Positions 6,546 to 11,876 of a DNA stretch of 11,876 nucleotides are shown here, one piece after another. Made by a program: the position numbers and the translations under genes. Source of the DNA: Bacillota bacterium (GTDB lineage Bacteria; Bacillota; Clostridia; Christensenellales; Aristaeellaceae). Each line of letters starts with the position of its first letter. Position 1 is the first letter of the stretch. Where the stretch lies: the NCBI GenBank assembly GCA_009787135.1, contig WRGP01000204.1, positions 1-11,876 on the forward strand. Reading direction: 5' to 3'. Below the pieces are notes generated by a model. The model had not been told where the DNA came from. It saw only the letters and a program-made list of their open reading frames with translations, and searched no databases.

Positions 6546-7267
6546 GGATCATGGTATGCAGGGACAAGGCGGCGCAGGGCGAGGCGGCGGCAAGCCTTTT
6601 TGCCGCGCAGATTTTGCGCAAGGCGGACAGCGTGCTGGGCTTTGCCACGGGCTCCACGCCCCTGATGACATACGCCGCGCTTGCCGGGCTTTGCGAGCGC
6701 GGCGCCGTGGATTTTTCCAAAGCGCGCACGTTCAATTTGGATGAATACGTCGGCATGGACCCCTCGCATGAGCAGAGCTATTCCCGCTTTATGGCGGACA
6801 ACCTGTTCTCCAAGGTGAACATCCCGCGGGAAAACTGTCAGCTGCCCAACGGCAACGCAAAGGATATGGACGCGGAGTGCGGCCGCTATGAGGCCGCCAT
6901 TGAGGCGGCGGGCGGCATCGACCTGCAGCTGCTGGGCATCGGCCACAACGGCCATATTGGCTTTAACGAGCCAAGCGGCCATTTCGCGCGGAAAACGCAT
7001 TGCGTTACCTTGACGGAAACGACTATCGAGGCGAACAAGCGCTTTTTCGCTTCCGCCGGCGAGATGCCGCGCCGCGCGCTGTCCATGGGCATCGGCACGA
7101 TCATGAAGGCGCGGGGCATTGTGCTCGTCATCCATGGGGAAGATAAGGCGGATATCACCGCCAAGGCGATCAGGGGGCCGGTTACGCCCAGCGTGCCGGC
7201 CAGCATTTTGCAGTTCCATCCGGATGTGACGGTTATTTTGGACGAGACCGCGGCGGCGAAGCTGTAG
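6542..7267 (+). CDS. nagB: glucosamine-6-phosphate deaminase
   Basis: Converts glucosamine 6-phosphate to fructose 6-phosphate and ammonia in the cytoplasm, the last step of amino-sugar catabolism. At 241 residues it matches the short Firmicute form, which lacks the C-terminal extension of the 266-residue E. coli enzyme. It shows the phosphate loop A-T-G-S-T-P (35-40), the general-base motif N-L-D-E-Y-V-G (65-71, Asp67) and the ring-opening motif G-I-G-H-N-G-H-I-G-F-N-E-P (132-144, His138 and Glu143). Asn136 takes the place of E. coli Asp141, as is usual in Firmicute NagB. AAGGGGAG lies seven bases before the ATG. It has its own promoter. The partner deacetylase gene nagA is not adjacent, and a 35-codon small frame follows instead. 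Confidence 0.95.
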   Translation: MRIMVCRDKAAQGEAAASLFAAQILRKADSVLGFATGSTPLMTYAALAGLCERGAVDFSKARTFNLDEYVGMDPSHEQSYSRFMADNLFSKVNIPRENCQLPNGNAKDMDAECGRYEAAIEAAGGIDLQLLGIGHNGHIGFNEPSGHFARKTHCVTLTETTIEANKRFFASAGEMPRRALSMGIGTIMKARGIVLVIHGEDKADITAKAIRGPVTPSVPASILQFHPDVTVILDETAAAKL

Positions 7268-7282
7268 AAGGAGCGAAAGATT

Positions 7283-7390
7283 ATGTTGCGAAAAGTCAAT
7301 CTGAAAGCGGCCGCCCATGCTGCGGAAAAGCTGTACGTACTTGAGGGTACCCTTACGAAAGAAAACAGCGGGGATTTATACGAAACGTAG
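7283..7390 (+). CDS. small 35-codon reading frame downstream of nagB
   Basis: ATG at 7283 follows the nagB stop by 15 bases and has a strong AAGGAG nine to ten bases upstream. It encodes 35 residues starting M-L-R-K-V-N-L-K-A-A-A-H-A-A-E-K-L-Y and stopping at TAG 7388. The N-terminal half would form a basic amphipathic helix. The RBS and spacing look like those of a real operon gene. The product resembles nothing I recognise: either a genuine small protein or the stump of a longer gene cut off when the XRE/SLOG module arrived. It contains the 10-bp palindrome AGGGTACCCT (7344-7353), which could also be a transcript-end structure. Confidence 0.4.
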   Translation: MLRKVNLKAAAHAAEKLYVLEGTLTKENSGDLYET

Positions 7391-7412
7391 GAACGGCCCC
7401 CGGCATCCGTCT

Positions 7413-7655
7413 TCACTCTATCTCCTGCTCAAGTTCCCGGAATTCTTTGGTGTCAAAAAATTCGGCGATGCTGATGTCCAGCCCGTCGCACAATTTTTTG
7501 ATGGTGGTAATATAAATGTCTTCCCGCGAGGGTTCCAGCATGCTATAGACGGTGGAGGGTGTTACGCCGGATCTGGTCGCAAGCTCATTTAGCTTTATAC
7601 CCGCCTCTTCACAAAGCATCAGAAATCTTTCTACGATTAGCTGCTTAATTCGCAA
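7413..7655 (-). CDS. XRE-family helix-turn-helix transcriptional regulator
   Basis: An 80-residue protein made almost entirely of one Cro/CI-type HTH domain. It reads K-L-N-E-L-A-T-R-S-G (21-30) as helix 2 and turn, V-T-P-S-T-V-Y-S-M-L (31-40) as the recognition helix, and I-K-K-L-C-D-G-L-D-I-S-I-A-E-F-F (52-67) as the usual helices 4-5. An acidic tail (E-F-R-E-L-E-Q-E-I-E) ends it. The TTG at 7655 is preferred because GAGGTGG lies six bases upstream; a longer reading from TTG 7682 would add nine residues but has no RBS. It is divergent from the SLOG gene at 7769. The gap holds a tandem dyad that this protein probably binds, for autoregulation and control of its neighbour (inference). Small self-regulating XRE proteins of this size are common in Clostridia. 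Confidence 0.88.
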   Translation of the reverse strand: MRIKQLIVERFLMLCEEAGIKLNELATRSGVTPSTVYSMLEPSREDIYITTIKKLCDGLDISIAEFFDTKEFRELEQEIE

Positions 7656-7687
7656 TATGGCCACCTCATGCTGAATATACAAATAAT

Positions 7688-7715
7688 TACGTGCCTGCGT
7701 ATACGCAATATCGTA
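7688..7715. promoter_or_regulatory. tandem-dyad operator between the XRE and SLOG genes
   Basis: Two 14-bp dyads of form TACG-N6-CGTA abut with no gap: TACGTGCCTGCGTA (7688-7701) and TACGCAATATCGTA (7702-7715). The pair is itself symmetric about 7701/7702: TGCGTA and TACGCA make a perfect 12-bp palindrome (7696-7707), and ATTACG (7686-7691) mirrors CGTAAT (7712-7717). This is the layout expected for two dimers of a small XRE repressor. A weak TATATT -10 for the XRE gene (7674-7679, minus strand) lies on one side and the SLOG promoter on the other. Confidence 0.65.
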
Positions 7716-7719
7716 ATGT

Positions 7720-7748
7720 TTGCTATGATCTGCGCATGTCTGTATTAT
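7720..7748 (+). promoter_or_regulatory. promoter of the second SLOG gene
   Basis: TTGCTA (7720-7725), a 17-bp spacer and TATTAT (7743-7748). The -35 begins five bases after the tandem dyad, so a bound regulator would abut it. An alternative extended -10, TGCTATGAT (7721-7729), would put the operator over its -35 region. Confidence 0.5.
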
Positions 7749-7768
7749 GCCAATGAGGTGAAAAAATT

Positions 7769-8245
7769 ATGCGAACAAAGCCGCCGGCCTGTTGTTTCAC
7801 CGGTCACAGAAACATTCCTGTGGAACAATATGAGGCGGTGCAAAAGCGCCTTGAAGTGGAAATCGTGGGCCTCATCCACCAAGGTATATCTTGTTTTTAT
7901 ACAGGCGGCGCGCTGGGGTTTGATACGATGGCCGCGCTTGCCATTCTAAAGCTAAAGCCGGAGTTTCCACAGATCCTTTTCATATTGGCGCTGCCATGCG
8001 AGGAGCAGACAATGGGATGGACGCCGGAGGATGTAAAAATATACAACCAAATCCGCGAAAAAGCGGATAAGGTTGTATATACTTCAAAATGTTATTATAC
8101 CGGCTGCCTGCATAAGCGCAGCCGGTATCTGGTGAATCAAAGCGTGGTCTGCGTCTGCTACCTGACAGAAAACAAGGGCGGTACGGTTTACGCTGTTTAC
8201 TATGCGAAAAGAAGGGGGCTGCGGGTGATCAATCTGGCGTTATAA
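7769..8245 (+). CDS. SLOG superfamily / DUF1273 protein, copy 2
   Basis: A 158-residue compact SLOG-fold protein. It has C-C-F-T-G-H-R (8-14), the F-Y-T-G-G-A-L-G-F-D loop (43-52) followed by the A-A helix, A-L-P-C-E-E-Q...W (74-84), A-D-K-V-V-Y-T-S (99-106), K-R-S-R-Y-L-V-N (116-123, where relatives have RN..MVD) and N-K-G-G-T-V-Y-A-V-Y-Y-A (135-146). GAGGTG lies eight bases before the ATG. It is 28 residues shorter than the copy at 106 and only moderately similar to it, so this is not a recent duplication. The coding region looks more AT-rich than neighbouring genes. It pairs divergently with an XRE regulator and ends at a strong terminator. SLOG proteins bind nucleotide-type ligands in signalling and conflict systems; the ligand here is unknown. 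Confidence 0.87.
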   Translation: MRTKPPACCFTGHRNIPVEQYEAVQKRLEVEIVGLIHQGISCFYTGGALGFDTMAALAILKLKPEFPQILFILALPCEEQTMGWTPEDVKIYNQIREKADKVVYTSKCYYTGCLHKRSRYLVNQSVVCVCYLTENKGGTVYAVYYAKRRGLRVINLAL

Positions 8246-8261
8246 CCCGCCTTCCCCTTGC

Positions 8262-8294
8262 AAACGCGTAAACCGCCGTTTACGCGTTTATTTT
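8262..8294. terminator. strong bidirectional terminator between convergent genes
   Basis: A perfect 12-bp stem, AAACGCGTAAAC (8262-8273) with GTTTACGCGTTT (8278-8289), closes a four-base CGCC loop. It is followed on the + strand by ATTTT. It terminates the SLOG gene and, read on the minus strand, contains the stop codon (8280-8282) and last two sense codons of the glycosidase. The minus-strand side lacks a long U tract after the stem. Confidence 0.75.
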
Positions 8295-10346
8295 CAGCGG
8301 CTCTGCGCCCATCAGCGCCACGCTGACCGCGTCCGGCTGGCTTGCGCCAATATACAGCGTGAACCCGCCGTCTTCCCGAACGCGCTCCCCCTCGTCGTTT
8401 ACGCTGGTAAACGCTTGCGGCGCGATGGCGAGGCTTACCCGTTTTCGCTCGCCCTTTTTCAGCGCGATGCGCGTGAACGCGCACAGGCAGGGATTGGGCG
8501 GGGCGAAGCGGCTGTTCAGTTTGATGTATGCCTGCACGACGTCTTCCGCGTCCATGCCGCCCGTATTCTCCACGGTGACGGTCACGCGGCCGTCCGCATA
8601 CGCGGCGCCGCTGTAGGCAAAGCGGGCGTAGCCCAGGCCAAAGCCAAAGGGATACAGGGCTTTGCCCCCGTAATAGCGGTAGGTGCGGTTTCGCATGCTG
8701 TAGTCCGTAAAATCCGGCAGGTCCGCCGCGCTGTGGTAGAAGGTGACCGGCAGTTTGCCTGACGGCGACACTTTGCCAAACAGGAGTTCGGCAAGCGCCG
8801 TGCCGCCCGCCTGGCCGGGATACCCTGTCCACAGGACGGCGCTGCCTTCCGTGACGCGCATGGCGCTTCCGGCCGCCAGAACCGTTACCACGGGTTTGCC
8901 CGCGGCAAGCACGGCGCTGAGCAGCGTCCGCTGGCATTCCGGAAGCTCCAGGGTGTTTTTGTCGCCGGAGGAGTATTCGTTGCCCGTATCGCCTTCCTCA
9001 CCCTCCAGGGTGGCGTCCAGCCCTACGCAGAGTATAACCACATCCGCATGTTCCGCCATGCCCACGGCTTCCGCGATGCGGTCGTCCGGCTGGCTTAAAC
9101 CGCTCAGGCTCTTTTTGTACAGGTGGCACCCCTCGCTGTAGAGCACGCGCGCCTTGCCGCCGCAGGCCGCGCGAATGCCTTCCAAGAAGGTGACATAGCG
9201 CGAGGAAGCGCCGTTATAGTTGCCATACAGGCAGGGCCGGCTGTCCGCGTTGGGGCCGAGCACCGCGATGGTCTTGAGGCTATCCATACAAAGGGGCAGC
9301 ACGCCGTCGTTTTTGAGGAGCACCATGCTTTTTCGCGCGGCTTCCAGCGCTAAGGCCGCGTTTTTGTCCGTATCGAACGCCAGCGGGTCAATGGCGTCAT
9401 ACTCGCAGTCGTCCGCGAACAGGCCCAGCAGGAAGCGCGTGGTAAAGGCGCGCTCCGCGGCCAGGGTGATCTGCGCCTCCGTGACAAGCCCTTCCCGCAC
9501 GGCCTGCATGAGGTGCAGATAGGTATTGCCGCAGTTGAGATCGCAGCCGTTTTGAAGCGCCAGGGCCGCGCTTTCGGGCGCGGTGTCCGTGACGTGGTGC
9601 TGCGTGTGAAAGTCGCGAATGGCCCAGCAATCGCTGACCACATGGCCTTCAAAGCCCCACTTGCCGCGCAGGATGTCCAAGAGCAGGGTCTTGCTGCCGC
9701 AGGCCGGCTCGCCGTTGACACGGTTGTACGCGGGCATGACGGCTTCGACGCCCGCCTCCTTCACGAGGGCTTCAAAGGCGGGGAGGTACGTCTCCTCCAT
9801 ATCCTTTTTGCTGGCGATAGCGTCGAAGGAATGGCGTATGGCCTCCGGCCCGGAATGCACGGCATAGTGCTTGGCGCAGGCCGCTGTTTTCAGGTATTCG
9901 CCGTGGCCCTGCAGGCCCTTGACAAACCGCACGCCCAAGCGAGCCGTCAGATGGGGATCCTCGCCGTAGGTTTCCTGGCCGCGGCCCCAGCGCGGGTCGC
10001 GGAAGATGTTGATGTTGGGCGACCAGAACGTCAGGCCCTTATAGATATCGCGATCGTCATGGCGCGATTGCAGGTTGTATTTGGCGCGGCCCTCGTCGGC
10101 GATGACGCGGGCGACTGCCTCATGAAAATCCTCGTCAAAGATGGCCGCCAGGCCGATGGCCTGCGGGAATACGGTGGCCGTGCCCGCGCGCGCCACGCCG
10201 TGCAGCGCTTCGTTCCACCAGTTGTACGCCGGTATGCCAAGCCGGTCAATGGCCGGCGCGTCATAGCGCAGCTGCGACGCCTTTTCTTCCAGCGTCATCC
10301 GCGCGACAAGCGCGCGCGCGCTTTCCCTGGCCTCTTGCCTGTTCAT
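8280..10346 (-). CDS. glycoside hydrolase family 3 protein, probable beta-xylosidase
   Basis: A 688-residue family 3 glycosidase. The N-terminal barrel has W-N-E-A-L-H-G (44-50), F-R-D-P-R-W-G-R-G-Q-E-T-Y-G-E-D (115-130), C-A-K-H-Y (157-161) and the nucleophile motif V-V-S-D-C-W-A-I (236-243, Asp239). The second domain begins near 335 (A-A-R-K-S-M-V-L-L-K-N-D-G) and has the acid/base-region loop L-E-G-E-E-G-D-T-G-N-E (447-457). P-F-G-F-G-L-G-Y (566-573) leads to a fibronectin-III-like C-terminal domain. There is no signal peptide, so it acts on imported oligosaccharides in the cytoplasm. The next gene upstream is xylulokinase, which favours beta-xylosidase (exo-release of xylose) over beta-glucosidase or arabinosidase, though family 3 specificity cannot be read from sequence alone. 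The ATG at 10346 is chosen because GGAGG lies eight bases upstream; the 24 extra residues possible from 10418 run through promoter-like sequence and precede the domain. The stop codon lies inside a terminator hairpin. Confidence 0.92.
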   Translation of the reverse strand: MNRQEARESARALVARMTLEEKASQLRYDAPAIDRLGIPAYNWWNEALHGVARAGTATVFPQAIGLAAIFDEDFHEAVARVIADEGRAKYNLQSRHDDRDIYKGLTFWSPNINIFRDPRWGRGQETYGEDPHLTARLGVRFVKGLQGHGEYLKTAACAKHYAVHSGPEAIRHSFDAIASKKDMEETYLPAFEALVKEAGVEAVMPAYNRVNGEPACGSKTLLLDILRGKWGFEGHVVSDCWAIRDFHTQHHVTDTAPESAALALQNGCDLNCGNTYLHLMQAVREGLVTEAQITLAAERAFTTRFLLGLFADDCEYDAIDPLAFDTDKNAALALEAARKSMVLLKNDGVLPLCMDSLKTIAVLGPNADSRPCLYGNYNGASSRYVTFLEGIRAACGGKARVLYSEGCHLYKKSLSGLSQPDDRIAEAVGMAEHADVVILCVGLDATLEGEEGDTGNEYSSGDKNTLELPECQRTLLSAVLAAGKPVVTVLAAGSAMRVTEGSAVLWTGYPGQAGGTALAELLFGKVSPSGKLPVTFYHSAADLPDFTDYSMRNRTYRYYGGKALYPFGFGLGYARFAYSGAAYADGRVTVTVENTGGMDAEDVVQAYIKLNSRFAPPNPCLCAFTRIALKKGERKRVSLAIAPQAFTSVNDEGERVREDGGFTLYIGASQPDAVSVALMGAEPLKINA

Positions 10347-10371
10347 CGTGTATTCCTCCCGACAATATTCA

Positions 10372-10399
10372 TTAATAAGGCGGCATAAACTGTTTCCAA
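10372..10399 (-). promoter_or_regulatory. possible internal promoter for the glycosidase gene
   Basis: On the minus strand, TTGGAA (10399-10394), a 16-bp spacer and TATTAA (10377-10372). The start would fall near 10365, just before the RBS. This could let the glycosidase be transcribed apart from xylulokinase. Confidence 0.4.
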
Positions 10400-10411
10400 C
10401 ACATCGCCATA

Positions 10412-10423
10412 GCCCCATGGGGC
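10412..10423. repeat. 12-bp perfect palindrome in the xylulokinase-glycosidase gap
   Basis: GCCCCATGGGGC is its own reverse complement and lies 15 bases after the xylulokinase stop, upstream of the possible glycosidase promoter. It could be an operator, a small mRNA hairpin that stabilises or trims the transcript, or chance. There is no T tract beside it, so it is not a clear terminator. Confidence 0.4.
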
Positions 10424-10438
10424 CCTCTCCAAGCGCTT

Positions 10439-11876
10439 TTACAAGGCGGACAGCGTCACGAAAGAATCCCTCAGCGCGGGATACAGCGCGCGGTACGCCC
10501 GGTAGCCCTTGTCATAATACGCGCTCGCCCCGGGCCTTGGGCTTTGGGCGTCGCCGCACCTGATGAGCTGCCCGCATGCGGTGCGCACGTCTGGGTACAG
10601 GCCTGTGCCAACGCCCGCCAGAATGGCCACGCCAAGCGTCGGCCCTTCGGAGGTGAGCGCCGTGCGAACGCCCATGGTAAACATATCCGCGATCATCTGC
10701 CGCCAGAGCGGGCTTTTCGAGCCGCCGCCGCAGGCAAGCATCTCCCTTGGCGTGACGCCCATGCCGGAGAGGATGGTGAGGCTGTCGCGCAGCGCGTAGG
10801 TAACCCCTTCCATGACGGCGCGCATCAGGTCGCGCCGCGTGTGCATGGCCGAAAGGCCGATGAACGCGCCGCGGCAATCCGGGTCCAGATGCGGCGTTCG
10901 CTCGCCCATCAGGTAGGGGAGGTAGATAAGCCGGTTCGCGCCGATGGGCGATTGCGCGATGGCCTCGTTCATCAACACGTAAGGGTCGGTACCCATGGCT
11001 TCCGCCGCCTGTATTTCCGCGGCGCAGAACGTGTCGCGCAGCCACTTGAGCGATAGGCCCGCGGATTGGACGACGCCCATCACGTGCCACGCGCCCGGCA
11101 CCGCGCAGCAGAACGTGTGCACGCGGCCCTTGGGATCAATGCACAGCCCGTCCGTATGCGCGAATACCACGCCGGAGGTGCCGACGGTCGTAAACGCGCG
11201 CCCGTCCGCGACCACGCCCATGCCGACGGCGGCGGCGGCGTTATCGCCCGCGCCGCCCACCACGGCCGTCTTTTCCGAAAGGCCGGTGAGCGCGGCGGCT
11301 TCCCTGTGGATATGGCCCGTCACCTCGGGGGATTCATACACCTTGCCCAGCAGGGAGGGGTTAATCTCAAGGGCGTCCAGCACCTCCCGCGACCAGCGGC
11401 GCTTTGGCACGTCAAGCAGCTGCATGCCGGACGCGTCCGATACCTCGGTGGCGAACTCGCCCGTGAGCTTATAGCGCAGGTAATCCTTGGGCAGCAGAAT
11501 GTGGCGGCAGGCGGCATAGGTATCGGGCTCATGTTTTTTGACCCACAGGATCTTGGACGCGGTAAAACCGGTCAGCGCCGGGTTGGCGGTGATTTCGATG
11601 AGCTTTTCCGCGCCGACCCTCCGCGTGATGTCCTCGCACTCCGCGCCGGTGCGCTGATCCGCCCAGATGATGGAGCGGCGGAGCACCTCGCCTCTTTCCC
11701 CCAGCATCACCAGGCCGTGCATCTGGCCGGAGATGCCGATGCCCGCGATGGCCTCGGGCGGCACCCGGCTTTGTTCGAGCACGGCGCGCAGGGTTTGCAC
11801 CGCGGCGTTCCACCAATCCTCCGGCGCCTGCTCCGCCCAGCCGTTTTTCGGCTGGTAGAGGGGGTATTCGGCGGCC
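10439..11876 (-). CDS. xylB: xylulokinase, 5' end beyond the right edge
   Basis: A FGGY-family sugar kinase that phosphorylates D-xylulose to xylulose 5-phosphate for the pentose phosphate pathway. The 478 residues in the window begin A-A-E-Y-P-L-Y-Q-P-K-N-G-W-A-E-Q-A-P-E-D, typical of residues about 23-42 of xylulokinase, so roughly 20 N-terminal residues with the first phosphate-binding loop are missing. The xylulokinase-specific I-S-G-Q-M-H-G-L-V follows (48-56), then the catalytic-base motif G-G-A-G-D-N-A-A-A-A-V-G (207-218, Asp211). Y-L-M-G-E-R-T-P-H-L-D-P and A-C-G-G-G-S-K-S-P-L-W-R-Q belong to the C-terminal ATP domain. A GTG at 11800 could be misread as the start, but the conserved N-terminal residues continue upstream to the edge. 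The glycosidase follows after about 92 bases, forming a xylose/xyloside unit. Confidence 0.95.
   Translation of the reverse strand, partial: AAEYPLYQPKNGWAEQAPEDWWNAAVQTLRAVLEQSRVPPEAIAGIGISGQMHGLVMLGERGEVLRRSIIWADQRTGAECEDITRRVGAEKLIEITANPALTGFTASKILWVKKHEPDTYAACRHILLPKDYLRYKLTGEFATEVSDASGMQLLDVPKRRWSREVLDALEINPSLLGKVYESPEVTGHIHREAAALTGLSEKTAVVGGAGDNAAAAVGMGVVADGRAFTTVGTSGVVFAHTDGLCIDPKGRVHTFCCAVPGAWHVMGVVQSAGLSLKWLRDTFCAAEIQAAEAMGTDPYVLMNEAIAQSPIGANRLIYLPYLMGERTPHLDPDCRGAFIGLSAMHTRRDLMRAVMEGVTYALRDSLTILSGMGVTPREMLACGGGSKSPLWRQMIADMFTMGVRTALTSEGPTLGVAILAGVGTGLYPDVRTACGQLIRCGDAQSPRPGASAYYDKGYRAYRALYPALRDSFVTLSAL

Noticed and set aside
9513..10388. 291-codon + strand open frame opposite the glycosidase
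   Set aside because: It is a shadow of a conserved family 3 glycosidase. No RBS or recognisable domain.
10347..10418. N-terminal 24-residue extension of the glycosidase (start at 10418)
   Set aside because: The extension runs across the promoter-like elements and palindrome, while the internal ATG at 10346 has an ideal GGAGG eight bases upstream.
10439..11800. GTG at 11800 as the xylulokinase start
   Set aside because: Conserved xylulokinase residues (Y-P-L, G-W-A-E-Q, P-E-D-W-W) continue in frame upstream to the window edge.

Overview
The window looks like a chromosomal segment of a GC-rich (about 60% by eye) gut-type Clostridia bacterium. This rests on strong AGGAGG-like ribosome binding sites, several TTG starts, the Firmicute-type short NagB, and the combination of CotH, DUF4956, VTC-domain and SLOG/DUF1273 genes. 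The exact lineage cannot be fixed from the sequence. No rRNA, tRNA, CRISPR array, transposase or phage gene is visible.

Layout. (1) Positions 1-1575: a possible gene start running off the left edge, a SLOG/DUF1273 protein on the + strand, and a convergent patatin-like gene on the - strand whose catalytic Ser and Asp both appear to be replaced by Gly. (2) Positions 1699-6320: a three-gene + strand unit driven by an extended -10 promoter. It encodes a membrane-anchored CotH-family kinase with three lamin-tail domains, a DUF4956 membrane protein and a VTC-type polyphosphate polymerase. The spacing is tight (26 nt, then 1 nt). (3) Positions 6407-7390: nagB (glucosamine-6-phosphate deaminase) with its own promoter, an inverted repeat at the transcription start, a 12-codon upstream reading frame that overlaps the nagB start, and a 35-codon small reading frame behind it. 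(4) Positions 7413-8245: a small XRE regulator divergent from a second SLOG/DUF1273 gene. Between them lie two abutting copies of the 14-bp dyad TACG-N6-CGTA, a probable operator. This module looks more AT-rich than its surroundings. (5) Positions 8262-11876, - strand: xylulokinase (5' end off the right edge) followed by a cytoplasmic family 3 glycosidase, together a xyloside-use unit. It is separated from the SLOG gene by a perfect 12-bp-stem bidirectional terminator that contains the glycosidase stop codon.

How they may work together. The glycosidase and xylulokinase would release xylose and phosphorylate xylulose; the isomerase step is not in the window. NagB feeds amino sugars into glycolysis. 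The CotH/DUF4956/VTC set is the best candidate for a poorly described system: a surface protein kinase tied to a polytopic membrane protein and a polyphosphate-synthesising enzyme. The XRE/operator/SLOG module is the second candidate: a self-contained, regulated nucleotide-sensing unit. These functional links are inference from gene order and domain content.
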